Below, piece by piece: positions 30,963-40,567 of a stretch of 64,000 nt of DNA. Position numbers and translations under genes: made by a program. The stretch covers positions 310,001 through 374,000 of the forward strand of contig NZ_LXYU01000004.1 of the NCBI RefSeq assembly GCF_001952075.1, given 5' to 3'. This stretch comes from Ditibartonella apis (GTDB taxonomy: Bacteria; Pseudomonadota; Alphaproteobacteria; Rhizobiales; Rhizobiaceae). Under the pieces are notes generated by a model. That model made no database searches, was not told the DNA's origin, and saw only the letters and a list, made by a program, of their open reading frames with translations. Every line of letters starts with the position of its first letter. The stretch's first letter is position 1.

Positions 30963-32171
30963 GTGTTAAAAATAAAGACCATTTTTTTAATCAGCTGCTG
31001 TGCATTTATAGGCGGATGCATGTCGGATTCACTGCAATCCCTGCAATGGTCTTCATCAAAGCCATCAAGTGAGACAACCTCCAGTATCAGGCCGGCAAGC
31101 CCTTTAAAAACGGCTGGTAATAGCGACTACGACGCTTGGCGAACAGCTTACAGCGCCTACAACAAACAGGCATCCGTTTATTGGGAACAGATCAGCGCAA
31201 AGCGTAAATTACGTAATGAAAAACGCGCGCGTGGGCAAACTGTGGAACTGACAGATTACGTTTTGACACAACCCCCACTTTATAATGGGCCTGCTAAGCC
31301 TTCGTCCGGTAGTTCGATCGGCTCTCGTCGCTCTATACCGGGTGTCGAGGATTTTGTAGCAGCTTCAAAACGTGTGTACGGCTTCCAACCTGAACGCCCA
31401 TCCAACGAAAGTGAATTCATGCGCACCTATGTCAATGCTGCTCGTGAAATAGGCCTCAATCGCGAACAACTTGTCTCTATCTATGCATTTGAAACCGGTG
31501 GAGATGGAACCCATGATCTCCAGTCGGGAATGACTAAGGGAAAAGCAAACGCCCGACCGGCATCGACTGCTATCGGATACAACCAGCTTGTTGCCACTGC
31601 GAGTGTAAGCCTGATGTGGGAATATGGCAGCGATATAGCCAAAGAATTGCGTCAAAAAGCTCAAATAGCATCAGGAACAGAAAAAACTAAACTACTTGAA
31701 AAAGCCGCAGTTGTAGACCGTATGACGGCTAAAGCAAGAACCGTACCTCACAACTGGGGAGCACAAAGCGAACTTGCAAAGACCGATGCAGGCCTTGGAA
31801 TGCATGCTATGACCATGGATAAAGACGTGGGTCCGCTTTTGCAGATTCACAAATTGAGAACATCAATAACTTTTTTACGTAGAAAAGGTGTCACCCGTCC
31901 ACTTTCGGGCGCAGAGCTCGAAATGCTAAACCTCACCGGAGACGGCAATGGCTACGACATGGTAACAATGCCTCAACAATACCGGAACAAGGTTCCTACG
32001 GCCAATTTCTTCTTGCGCCCCGGGTATGAAAGAAATCCTGTTGCCATTCGTAATAATACCGTTGCTTCTCTGCTTGATGCGACCGAAAATAAAATGCAGG
32101 CAAATATGCAAAAAGATGGTGCGCAAATGCTCGACCGGATTTTCCAGTCAACTGCACTTGCGAGCAACTAA
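30963..32171 (+). CDS. lysozyme-fold-like lipoprotein, putative lytic transglycosylase
   Basis: The 402-residue product starts at GTG 30963 with AGGA upstream. It has a lipoprotein signal with lipobox FIGGC (Cys 19). A Ser/Thr/Pro-rich linker follows, with conserved-looking helices at about 52-100. From about 150 to 300 it resembles the lysozyme/transglycosylase fold: NREQLVSIYAFETGGDGTHD holds a candidate catalytic Glu (177), and ASTAIGYNQLVAT matches the usual G-Y-x-Q-L core motif. An outer-membrane muralytic role is inferred; the overall length and C-terminus differ from Slt or Mlt families I know. Confidence 0.7.
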   Translation: MLKIKTIFLISCCAFIGGCMSDSLQSLQWSSSKPSSETTSSIRPASPLKTAGNSDYDAWRTAYSAYNKQASVYWEQISAKRKLRNEKRARGQTVELTDYVLTQPPLYNGPAKPSSGSSIGSRRSIPGVEDFVAASKRVYGFQPERPSNESEFMRTYVNAAREIGLNREQLVSIYAFETGGDGTHDLQSGMTKGKANARPASTAIGYNQLVATASVSLMWEYGSDIAKELRQKAQIASGTEKTKLLEKAAVVDRMTAKARTVPHNWGAQSELAKTDAGLGMHAMTMDKDVGPLLQIHKLRTSITFLRRKGVTRPLSGAELEMLNLTGDGNGYDMVTMPQQYRNKVPTANFFLRPGYERNPVAIRNNTVASLLDATENKMQANMQKDGAQMLDRIFQSTALASN

Positions 32172-32223
32172 CTTGCAACATAACGGATTCAAAAATATAC
32201 GCATATCATTGATTGGGCGCATA

Positions 32224-32248
32224 AAAAGGCGGTTTAAGGCCGCCTTCT
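32224..32248 (-). terminator. intrinsic terminator of the livJ-type gene
   Basis: AAGGCGG and CCGCCTT form a 7-bp stem. On the minus strand it runs into five T residues, about 35 bases past the livJ-type stop. It may also stop the converging lipoprotein gene, though no T-run follows on the plus strand. Confidence 0.75.
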
Positions 32249-32281
32249 AACTGTCAACAGATTGTTTTTTACCGTTCACTT

Positions 32282-33394
32282 TTATTCGGCAGAAACAATC
32301 TCGCCATTATGCCACTTATACATCGAGAACACTTTTGATGTTATGTCACCACGATCGCCATAAGTAATCTCACCCAAGGTTGTTTTAATCGGTTCGCCGG
32401 ATTTGATCGCAGTTGCCACGGCTTCTGGATCAGTTGACGAACCGGCTTTTTCAATGCCAAAGGCCAGAACCTGTATGGCTGCATAACCATTGATTGCAAA
32501 AGTTTCCGGCGGAATATTCTGGGCTTTCAATGCGTTAATTGTTTCTTGTGCATCCGGATTGCTCTTGACATCTACAGAATTGGTAAACATCGTCCCTTCA
32601 GCAGCATTCCCTGCAATCGACCATAATTCGGATGTATTAAATCCGTCACCACCGATAAGCGGTGCTTCAAGCCCTTGCTCACGCATTTGCTTTAACAAAA
32701 GGCCGGCTTCGGGATGGTAGCCACCAAAATAGACGTAATCGACTTTTTCTTGTTTTAGTCGGCTCACCATAACCGAATAATCTTTTTCTCCCGGAGTAAT
32801 ATTGCCATAAAGGACTTCCGTTACGCCACCCTTGTTCAAAGCAGCTTTGAACGCATCTGCAAGACCTTTACCATAGGTCGCACGATCATGAATGATCGCA
32901 ATACGTTTGTCTTTTAAATGTTGAACGTAATAATCTGCTGCATAGTCACCCTGCTGATCATCACGTCCTATTGTACGGAAAACATTCCATAACCCACGAC
33001 TTGAAAGTTCGGGCGTCGTCGAGGAAGGTGTTATCATCAATACGTCATTTTCTTCCAAAATATTTGAAACGGGTAACGATATATTCGATGTAACCGGTCC
33101 TATCACATATTGAATTCCCTCGCCTATCAACTGATTTGCCGCAGATACCCCCTGCTTTGGCTCGGCACCGTCATCGAAAACTTTGAGCACCAGCTTCTCC
33201 CCGTTGATGCCGCCATTTTTATTCAACTCGTCAACGGCAACTTTCACGCCGTTATTAGCCTGAATGCCGTAAGCCGCCACTGGACCGGTAATCGGTCCCA
33301 TAAAGCCGATAATAATATCGGCATAAGCTGACGACATGAAGAGACTACCAGTTAACGCCAAGGCCGAAACTGTAGAAATCAGAATTTTACGCAT
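32282..33394 (-). CDS. branched-chain amino acid ABC transporter substrate-binding protein
   Basis: A periplasmic type I binding protein of 370 residues with a Sec signal peptide cleaved after SSAYA (about residue 25). Family features are IIIGFMGPITGPVAAYG at the mature start, VIGPVTSNISLPVSNI and IHDRATYGKGLADAFK. Relatives are LivJ/LivK and bind Leu, Ile, Val or related amino acids. No permease or ATPase gene lies beside it, so it is an orphan in this locus and would have to serve a transporter encoded elsewhere. Confidence 0.92.
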   Translation of the reverse strand: MRKILISTVSALALTGSLFMSSAYADIIIGFMGPITGPVAAYGIQANNGVKVAVDELNKNGGINGEKLVLKVFDDGAEPKQGVSAANQLIGEGIQYVIGPVTSNISLPVSNILEENDVLMITPSSTTPELSSRGLWNVFRTIGRDDQQGDYAADYYVQHLKDKRIAIIHDRATYGKGLADAFKAALNKGGVTEVLYGNITPGEKDYSVMVSRLKQEKVDYVYFGGYHPEAGLLLKQMREQGLEAPLIGGDGFNTSELWSIAGNAAEGTMFTNSVDVKSNPDAQETINALKAQNIPPETFAINGYAAIQVLAFGIEKAGSSTDPEAVATAIKSGEPIKTTLGEITYGDRGDITSKVFSMYKWHNGEIVSAE

Positions 33395-33471
33395 GGTTCA
33401 CCCTCTTTACCGAATTTAACGACTTTTATCTTGCATTAGATTGCGAGGATTTCAATCACCTAAACGCAATG

Positions 33472-33491
33472 TTTTCGATTAAAATCGAAAA
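33472..33491 (-). terminator. AT-rich hairpin after cckA
   Basis: TTTTCGATT and AATCGAAAA form a 9-bp stem a few bases past the cckA stop. There is no good T-run after it, so terminator function is uncertain. Confidence 0.35.
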
Positions 33492-33498
33492 ACACGCT

Positions 33499-36054
33499 TT
33501 AATGAGAGACATCCTTGTCGGAGAGCATTTCTTTCACTTTCATCGCCAACTGCTTCAATGTGAACGGTTTCGATAGAAAGCCGAACACTGCATCCGGCGG
33601 CAAATTCTTTGCAAAAGCATCCTTTGCATATCCGGAAACGAATACAAATTTGATGTCCGGATATTTTTTACGCATTTCACCCAATAAAGTCGGTCCATCC
33701 ATTTCCGGCATAACAACATCAGAGACGACAAGATCGACGGCACCGTTATGCTCGGCAATGATATCAAGCGCTTCAACTCCGTTTTCGGCTTCCAGTACTG
33801 TATAGCCTCTTGACTGTAAAGCACGTAAGCCGCCCATTCTTACAGCTGCTTCATCTTCCACCAGCAACACTGTAGCTGTTCCCGAAAGATCGGCATTTTT
33901 TTCGGCTTTTAATTTTTCCGGCTCAACTGTTTTCTGATCGTTCCGAGCAACTTCGGCGATGAAACGTGGCAAAAAGATACGGAATTTGGTGCCCTTCCCC
34001 TCTTCACTTTCGCAATAAATATAGCCGCCTGTTTGCTTGACTATCCCATAAACCATTGAAAGACCAAGCCCAGTACCTTTCCCGACTTCCTTGGTTGTAA
34101 AAAATGGCTCGAACATTTTTTCTTGTACAGCTTTCGGAATTCCGGTTCCGGTATCCTCGACATCGAGTTCGACATAATCCCCGGTGACAAGACCGTCAAA
34201 AGAAAGATCAGCTATTTGTTGGCGAGCAACATTTGCCGTGGAAATCGTAATAGAGCCACCATCGGGCATTGCATCACGTGCATTGATCACAAGATTCATC
34301 AGCACACGTTGGAACGACGCCTGATCAACCTTGACATCCCATAAATCTCGCCCGTGATTGAATTTCAAATGGATATTGCTTCCTAAAAGCGGCATCAAAA
34401 GGTTTCTGACATCCGAAAGCAATTCGGTAAGGTCTACGACTTCCGGTCGTAGCGTCTGGCGGCGCGAGAATGCCAATAATTGCTGAACAAGAGATGCTGC
34501 ACGATTGGCATTATTTTTGATATTGATAAGATCGGCATGTGCAGGATCGGAGCTGCGATGACTTGCAAGTAGAAGATCACAAGACATTATAATTGCTGTA
34601 AGAACATTATTAAAATCGTGTGCAATGCCTCCGGCAAGCTGGCCAACAGCCTGAAGCTTCTGACCTTGTGCCATTTTGTCTTCCAACGTTTTTTGCGCTG
34701 TCGTTTCAATGACAGACAAAATGGCCATTTCATTTTCCGGCTGGTCGATTTCTTTGGATACCTTCAAGAAAAATAGTCTGAAATGTCGCTTTTCATTGGT
34801 TGAAGGACTTACTTCAGTCGTAAGATTACCGGCTCTATTTGCTGATAGTTTCCGGAGAATTTCATCAATGTCCCGTTTTCCTGCGTCGGTAAAGAATTCG
34901 CTGACAGATTTTCTGTTTAAATCATCCTGATTTACATTGATTAAAAGTTTAAAAGGCTTGTTAGCAGCTAGTAATTTTCCCTCGCGATCGATTGTTGCAA
35001 TTGCGAGTGGTGAATTTTCAAAATAATAGCGAAGAACGTCCAACGTCGTGTCAGAGCCCGGTTCCGAAACAGAACGAGAAGACGCAGGCACCAGTACCAG
35101 ACGATAAATCGACTCGTCTTCTTCATCACCAGCTTGTTTTGCAGCCAAAATAAGAAAAGTTGTGCGGTCATCTTGCGTATTATGCCAATCCACCGAAAAC
35201 CGGTAGTTATTGCCGCTCTCGTCGATATGCTTCTTTATGTCTACCCAGCTTGGCGCCTGCCCGCTTGTTTTGAATAGGCTATCAAATGTCAATTCGCCCG
35301 TTTTGAATTTGGATAAATCAATATTTAATGCATTCGACAATGTTGCATTGAGGTAGATGATCGAACCGTTATGATCGACCGAGAGAAAACCGGCTGGCGC
35401 CTGATCCAGATGATTGATTGCTTCCTGAAGATTACGGAAAAGCGGCTCGTACATATCACGGGCAAAACCGATATCTTCGAGCCTCCATACAAAAAAGACC
35501 TCGCCGTGAAGTTTTATGGGCTTAACAGCCAGACTGTACCACGCTTGATTGCTGCCGGAAGTGCTTTTCCATAGTGATCGGGCGGCATGCGTTTCCTCAC
35601 GCGCCGCTGTCCCCGCGAGAGCTTTCGCGCTCAAGCGATAAATAACTTGTTCGGCGTCTTGAAGAAGTGAAAAGAGTCCAAAAACCGTTTTTCCATTTTC
35701 GAACCCTAAAAGTTTCCTGCAACTTGCATTGGCCGTAATAATGTGACCCGCTGTATCAGCAAGTAGTACTGCATCATCCAGACTATCGACAGGGATTCTG
35801 CACTCCTCCCCTTGGTTTTTACCAACCCCGTTGAACACGCCGGACAAAAACGCGACCATAACGGAAAAGCCGACAACGGCTAGAAATAAGAAAACAATTT
35901 GGGCAAAAAGATCAATTTGGTGACTGGGTACAAAAAAACTGATAATCGAGACAATGATTGCGATCAACACAATTACAGCAACAACAAACCTCATCAAAAC
36001 AGTTTGTCTTCCCGAAAAAGCCCATATACGGTTTGATTGTTCCGGCCTTTTCAT
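33499..36054 (-). CDS. cckA: cell-cycle hybrid histidine kinase CckA
   Basis: CckA autophosphorylates and, through ChpT, phosphorylates the master regulator CtrA and CpdR in alphaproteobacteria. The 851 residues comprise two N-terminal membrane segments (about 20-42 and 50-75) and three PAS-like regions (near 90, 210 and 340). A HisKA domain with H-box [14 protein letters not shown] (His near 476) and a HATPase with [14 protein letters not shown] and [13 protein letters not shown] follow. The C-terminal receiver domain has [10 protein letters not shown] and the phospho-Asp in [12 protein letters not shown] (near 775). The H-box sequence is diagnostic of CckA. It stands alone on the minus strand. 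Confidence 0.96.
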   Translation of the reverse strand: MKRPEQSNRIWAFSGRQTVLMRFVVAVIVLIAIIVSIISFFVPSHQIDLFAQIVFLFLAVVGFSVMVAFLSGVFNGVGKNQGEECRIPVDSLDDAVLLADTAGHIITANASCRKLLGFENGKTVFGLFSLLQDAEQVIYRLSAKALAGTAAREETHAARSLWKSTSGSNQAWYSLAVKPIKLHGEVFFVWRLEDIGFARDMYEPLFRNLQEAINHLDQAPAGFLSVDHNGSIIYLNATLSNALNIDLSKFKTGELTFDSLFKTSGQAPSWVDIKKHIDESGNNYRFSVDWHNTQDDRTTFLILAAKQAGDEEDESIYRLVLVPASSRSVSEPGSDTTLDVLRYYFENSPLAIATIDREGKLLAANKPFKLLINVNQDDLNRKSVSEFFTDAGKRDIDEILRKLSANRAGNLTTEVSPSTNEKRHFRLFFLKVSKEIDQPENEMAILSVIETTAQKTLEDKMAQGQKLQAVGQLAGGIAHDFNNVLTAIIMSCDLLLASHRSSDPAHADLINIKNNANRAASLVQQLLAFSRRQTLRPEVVDLTELLSDVRNLLMPLLGSNIHLKFNHGRDLWDVKVDQASFQRVLMNLVINARDAMPDGGSITISTANVARQQIADLSFDGLVTGDYVELDVEDTGTGIPKAVQEKMFEPFFTTKEVGKGTGLGLSMVYGIVKQTGGYIYCESEEGKGTKFRIFLPRFIAEVARNDQKTVEPEKLKAEKNADLSGTATVLLVEDEAAVRMGGLRALQSRGYTVLEAENGVEALDIIAEHNGAVDLVVSDVVMPEMDGPTLLGEMRKKYPDIKFVFVSGYAKDAFAKNLPPDAVFGFLSKPFTLKQLAMKVKEMLSDKDVSH

Positions 36055-36311
36055 AGCTTGATAATGCCTCTTTGGATCAAGATTGATTCTTAAGTTCGTT
36101 TTACCTTTAGATTAGGCTATCCATGACAGCTTTAATAGAAAGAAGTAGAATTTTCATAAACATCTCTTTACTAAACGAATGCAATTCCCGGTTCATATGT
36201 TAAAAACAGTTATCCATTCCATTATGCTGACGTTTTTGATTGTTAAAAACTCAAACATGAAGGTAATAGAATAGTTAAGATTACGCTCTTCCAATAGGAG
36301 ATAGAGAAAGT

Positions 36312-37193
36312 ATGCATGCGTGGTTAGAAAACCAGATCGGACAATCGGCTGCCAATATCATTACCAGTCTTGTTGTACTCATTATCGTCATTGCGGCAAT
36401 AGCAATCACGATTTCGCTTTTACGAAAATTCAATAACGGTACATTTGTCGTAGGCGGAAAATCCCGCACTCCACGCTTGTCAGTGCGCGATGCAGCTGCG
36501 GTTGACCGCACGCGCCGATTGGTATTGGTGCGTCGTGACAATGTCGAACATCTGTTGATGATTGGTGGTCCCACTGATATAGTCATCGAAACCAATATAA
36601 AAATTGGCGAACCAGCTGCTAGAAACGAGGATCCCGCTATTGCAGAAATGGATTCAGTCCGGGATACCCGCCCGACATCGGGCTATCGCGAACCAACGTT
36701 AACGAAACCGTCACGCTCGGCTAACAATGGCCCGATTTCACCCAGCAGACCTATCTCGTCAGACCGGCGCCCTACAACGGATTATTCAACAGTTAAAATC
36801 AATCCCTCATCTGGCGAACTTAACGTTGCTCCAACGCCGGACAACGCTCGCACAACGCCAGAATTCAACAACTATTCCTCTACGGATGCATCTTTAAACC
36901 CTAATTTACAATTGCCTCTACCGGCTCCAAAAGAACCTTCAATCGGTGATTTTTCCCCTACGAAAGATGACCGAATGTCATTACGTCCTGCTCCAAAGCA
37001 GTATATCTCACCCGATATTAGACCGACGTTAAAAGATTCTGCTGTCAGCGCTGAAATAGAAGGTCGACGTGAACCTGCCCTCGACGAGCCTCGAAAAAAT
37101 ACTGACACATCTGTCAATCTTGATGATGACTTCGATCATATGTTCGAAAACGAGCTAAGTAACGCAATAAAAAATGAAAAAATAAAGCCGTAA
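36312..37193 (+). CDS. FliO-like membrane protein with long disordered tail
   Basis: The 293-residue protein has one membrane segment (about residues 16-37). A conserved cytoplasmic segment RTRRLVLVRRDNVEHLLMIG followed by GPTDIVIE matches the core of flagellar export factor FliO. The remaining 200 residues are Pro/Ser/Arg-rich and probably disordered. No flagellar genes are in the window. Orphan FliO-like proteins of this kind occur beside cckA-type loci in Rhizobiales, as I recall, so a flagellar role cannot be assumed. Divergent from cckA. Confidence 0.7.
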   Translation: MHAWLENQIGQSAANIITSLVVLIIVIAAIAITISLLRKFNNGTFVVGGKSRTPRLSVRDAAAVDRTRRLVLVRRDNVEHLLMIGGPTDIVIETNIKIGEPAARNEDPAIAEMDSVRDTRPTSGYREPTLTKPSRSANNGPISPSRPISSDRRPTTDYSTVKINPSSGELNVAPTPDNARTTPEFNNYSSTDASLNPNLQLPLPAPKEPSIGDFSPTKDDRMSLRPAPKQYISPDIRPTLKDSAVSAEIEGRREPALDEPRKNTDTSVNLDDDFDHMFENELSNAIKNEKIKP

Positions 37194-37832
37194 CTCCCCC
37201 TTAGCCAGTTAACATCGTTTATTGATTGGTTTTAACGTGGTGAATTTAAGACAGCATTTTTCAATTTTTTGGATTACAGATTTAATGTTCCATCTAAAAT
37301 GGAAGTTAAGCAGAACTTCGCGCTTCACTGGTACATAATAAAATTACAACTTTAACTACAGAGAGAATAAGTCTGATAGAATTTTCAAGCAATTTGAAAA
37401 GGTCGACAGAAGATGGATCCAATTAACACAGATGAATGCTGAAGATAAAAGCTCTTGGAAATCCAATGCTCTCCACATTTACTCGTGTTAATTTTTTTCG
37501 TCGATCTTGGTAACGTCAACTACAAATATTTAAACATGCATTCTGTGTGCCGTACTTTTCAACTGTCCTTTATACAAAGATTTGGTAACGATTATCCGTG
37601 TTCGAGACTATTAAATATCACCTTAACCGGAAAAGCAGGAAATTTTGGAACCAACTTGATCGTGACTAAATGACCTTTAGAGCACCAAGAGCTTAGCATA
37701 AAATACTGCCATTCATGGCGAGCGTAATTTTACGCAATTTCATATCATCCAAACTGTAATTTTTGATGATTTTTTGCGGTACAAAATTTTGTTTTCACGC
37801 GTGTAGCCGAATTGGATAAGCTTAAGTTTGTC
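37194..37832. other. gene-poor region before dksA terminator
   Basis: About 640 bases, AT-rich, between the FliO-like gene and the dksA terminator. A 72-codon frame at 37455-37673 has biased, unconvincing composition and no ribosome-binding site. I see no tRNA, repeat or known RNA. Confidence 0.5.
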
Positions 37833-37869
37833 AAAAAAGCCTGTGTCAATTCGCAATTTGACACAGGCT
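37833..37869 (-). terminator. intrinsic terminator of dksA
   Basis: A perfect 12-bp stem (AGCCTGTGTCAA paired with TTGACACAGGCT) runs on the minus strand into six T residues, 25 bases past the dksA stop. Confidence 0.92.
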
Positions 37870-37894
37870 CAAGTGATCCGTTTATAAACTTATT

Positions 37895-38311
37895 TTATTC
37901 GTCTTTATAAACTTTCTCGCGTTTTTCATGGCGCTCCTGCGCCTCGATCGAGAGAGTAGCAATCGGACGCGCATCAAGACGCTTAATGCTTATCGGCTCG
38001 CCCGTTTCCTCGCAATAACCATAGGTGCCATCATTAAGCCGCTCCAACGCAGCATCAATTTTTGCAATCAGTTTTCTTTGACGGTCGCGGGCACGCAATT
38101 CAATGGCTCTATCCGTTTCCGATGATGCGCGATCAGCCAAGTCCGGCTGGTTGGCATTCTCTTCCTGTAGATTTTCGAGCGTTTCTCTCGCTTCGCGTAA
38201 AATGTCGTTCTTCCAAGCAATTAGTTTCGCCCGAAAATAGACTTTCTGCCTTTCACTCATGAAAGGCTCATCTTCAGTAGGATGATACTCGGCGTTCTGT
38301 GTTTCGCTCAT
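37895..38311 (-). CDS. dksA: DksA, RNA polymerase-binding transcription factor
   Basis: DksA binds the RNA polymerase secondary channel and, with ppGpp, controls rRNA and amino acid promoters. The start is ATG 38311 (138 residues) because GGAGG precedes it; an extension to 38410 lacks support. The coiled-coil tip carries the D-x-x-D-x-A motif (D57, D60, A62), as in E. coli. The zinc-finger region keeps only one cysteine (C100, YGYCEETGEPI); the other three positions are not Cys, the usual state in this alphaproteobacterial group. It probably does not bind zinc. Confidence 0.95.
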   Translation of the reverse strand: MSETQNAEYHPTEDEPFMSERQKVYFRAKLIAWKNDILREARETLENLQEENANQPDLADRASSETDRAIELRARDRQRKLIAKIDAALERLNDGTYGYCEETGEPISIKRLDARPIATLSIEAQERHEKREKVYKDE

Positions 38312-38412
38312 AGTCAAAGCCTCCACATGTTGTATGTGCGGCTCTATATATTGTGCAAAAAAATCGAACACAAGACAAAAAATATCTTTTTGACAAATTT
38401 TCCAAAACATTA

Positions 38413-38439
38413 ATACTATATCATATTCAATGATAGTAT
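38413..38439. promoter_or_regulatory. inverted repeat between dksA and the SixA-type gene
   Basis: ATACTATATCA and TGATAGTAT form an imperfect inverted repeat (one extra base in the left arm) in the divergent promoter region. It could be an operator or overlap promoter elements; the AT content makes chance possible. Confidence 0.3.
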
Positions 38440-38504
38440 AAATATGAGAAAGTTAAACTCTTCTTTACCAGAAATTTCGTTTACTGTTTTTTCTTATTTG
38501 TCAA

Positions 38505-39029
38505 ATGACGAGTTCACCACAAAATTTGATCGCGCTTATGCGTCACGGCGAGGCTGTAGCTACCGCAAAAACGGTAAAAGATTTCGATCGACCTTTGTCA
38601 GAAAAAGGCTTACTTGAAGCAAAAGAAATCGGAGAAATACTTATACAGAAAAATTTCCGTCCTTCAACGGTGCTATGTTCTCCGGCATTACGCACGCGAC
38701 AAACGCTTGGCGCGCTCCATCTCGATTCAAATATAAAACCCGAATTTGTTAAACTATTATATCATGGCAGTGGCAAAGACTATGTTTCGGTAGTTATTTC
38801 CGCACTCCCAAAAAGTCTTCCGTTGCTTATCATTGGGCACAACCCATCCATAAGCACCGCCATCAACAAACTTTGTAATTCTACTGAGATCGAATTACCG
38901 CGCCCTTTAATTCTAGGCACCGCGAATCTTGCCTTATTAGAATTTTCTTCAATACCCGTTTATCAATCAACCGGCTTTTATGACCAATTATCCGGAAGAG
39001 GGCAACTCGTCAGCATTCTGAAGCCTTGA
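38505..39029 (+). CDS. SixA-type histidine phosphatase
   Basis: A 174-residue member of the histidine phosphatase superfamily. The catalytic LMRHGEA (R13, H14, G15) opens the protein, with LCSPALRTRQTL and the second histidine in LIIGHNPSI (near 113). SixA proteins dephosphorylate phospho-His on signalling or phosphotransfer proteins. The partner here is unknown. It sits upstream of the ycjX-ycjF pair in the same direction. Confidence 0.88.
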   Translation: MTSSPQNLIALMRHGEAVATAKTVKDFDRPLSEKGLLEAKEIGEILIQKNFRPSTVLCSPALRTRQTLGALHLDSNIKPEFVKLLYHGSGKDYVSVVISALPKSLPLLIIGHNPSISTAINKLCNSTEIELPRPLILGTANLALLEFSSIPVYQSTGFYDQLSGRGQLVSILKP

Positions 39030-39130
39030 ATATCGTCATCACCTTGCGGACGTGAATTTTGTACACCATATTCTATGACCGTTAAATTAATCAAAAAAGC
39101 TAGTTCTAACCAACTCGGGAAAATCGTTAA

Positions 39131-40567
39131 TTGCCTTCATTAACATCATTAAAAGACGAAGCCGCCATTGCATTCGATACATTGAACGATCGTGCAAAAA
39201 GCGTTTTCAACCCGACTCTCAAACTTGGCGTTACGGGGCTTTCGGGTGCAGGAAAAACGGTTTTTATTACGTCGTTGATTGAAAACCTGTTGCATTCCGA
39301 TCGGTTGCCGGTCTTTGAGGTAGTACGTGAAGGAAGGCTGCTCAGCGCTAAACTGGCAGAACAACCTGACAGTAAAATTGCTCGCTTCGAATTTGAAAAG
39401 CATATTGATTGTCTGATCAATAAAAGGAGCTGGCCACAGTCGACACGCTCTCTCTCGCAGCTCAGGTTGAAGTTACAATTTCTCCCGCGTTCGCAAACAT
39501 TTTCAAGTTTAAAGCAAACAAAACTCAATATTGATATTATCGATTATCCGGGAGAATGGTTACTTGACTTACCACTTCTTGATAAGAGTTACCGCGCTTT
39601 CAGTGCCCAGTCGATCGAGAGAGCCAATTCTCCGGCTCACAAACAACATGCAAAAGCTTGGCTTGGTGCAATTCAAAGTATCAATTTTTTGAGCGAAGCA
39701 AATGAAAAAGATATTGAAACCTTGTCTGACAGTTTCAAAGATTACCTCAAAACCGCAAAGAACTCGGGGAATATGATTTCGGCTCTTCCTCCGGGGCGTT
39801 TTTTAATCCCCGGTCGTTTTGAAGGTGCTCCGGTTTTGGCGTTCTCGCCACTGCCCGATTTAGGTATAACAGAATTTCCTGAAAATTCGATCGCGAAAGT
39901 CATGGAGCAGCGATACGAAGCCTATAAAACTTTTGTTATCAAGCCTTTCTTTAGAGAATATATCGCTAGGCTCGATCGTCAGGTCGTTCTTGTAGATTCT
40001 CTTGATGCAATCAACGGAGGAAGAGAATCAATTCTGGAGATGCAAAATGCATTGTGCGAAATTCTCGTCTGTTTTCGCGCGGGTCGCAACGGTCTTTTTA
40101 GCAGACTGATAAAACACAAGATCGATCGCATTTTGGTAGCGGCGACAAAAGTCGACTATCTTCACCATATCGACCACGAACGTCTTGAAAAAATTACCGA
40201 ACAAATTGTCGATGAAGCTCTCAATAATGCGAAACTAAATGGTGTCCTGACAGATACATTAGCTGTCGCATCATTGCGTTCCACAAAAGAGGGTACAAGT
40301 GAAAAGCGCGGACAGAGCCTACCCGTTGTCATCGGTACTCCAATGAAAGGTGAAAAAATTGGCGATACGGTTTTTGATGGAAAAACTGAAACCGCCATAT
40401 TTCCGGGTGATTTGCCTCAATCCTTATCCGAACTTGTCAGTGAAGATTTGCGCGACCGGCTTCAATTCGTTCGTTTTCTGCCACCAAAACTGGAAATGAA
40501 TTCACCATTTCCGCAAATCCGTCTTGATCGTGCTATGGAATTTCTGTTTGGAGATTATCTTATATGA
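39131..40567 (+). CDS. YcjX-family (DUF463) P-loop ATPase/GTPase
   Basis: The 478-residue protein has a Walker A GLSGAGKT at residues 36-43 and the family features IDYPGEWLLDLPLLDKS, and VLVDSLDAINGG near the Walker B region. YcjX homologues are stress-associated nucleotide-binding proteins of poorly known function. The start is TTG 39131 with a GGGA-like site upstream; no ATG is suitably placed. The gene overlaps the ycjF homologue by four bases (ATGA), so the two are coupled, as in many proteobacteria. Confidence 0.9.
   Translation: MPSLTSLKDEAAIAFDTLNDRAKSVFNPTLKLGVTGLSGAGKTVFITSLIENLLHSDRLPVFEVVREGRLLSAKLAEQPDSKIARFEFEKHIDCLINKRSWPQSTRSLSQLRLKLQFLPRSQTFSSLKQTKLNIDIIDYPGEWLLDLPLLDKSYRAFSAQSIERANSPAHKQHAKAWLGAIQSINFLSEANEKDIETLSDSFKDYLKTAKNSGNMISALPPGRFLIPGRFEGAPVLAFSPLPDLGITEFPENSIAKVMEQRYEAYKTFVIKPFFREYIARLDRQVVLVDSLDAINGGRESILEMQNALCEILVCFRAGRNGLFSRLIKHKIDRILVAATKVDYLHHIDHERLEKITEQIVDEALNNAKLNGVLTDTLAVASLRSTKEGTSEKRGQSLPVVIGTPMKGEKIGDTVFDGKTETAIFPGDLPQSLSELVSEDLRDRLQFVRFLPPKLEMNSPFPQIRLDRAMEFLFGDYLI

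Noticed and set aside
37455-37673. 72-codon frame before dksA
   Set aside because: No ribosome-binding site and composition typical of AT-rich intergenic DNA.
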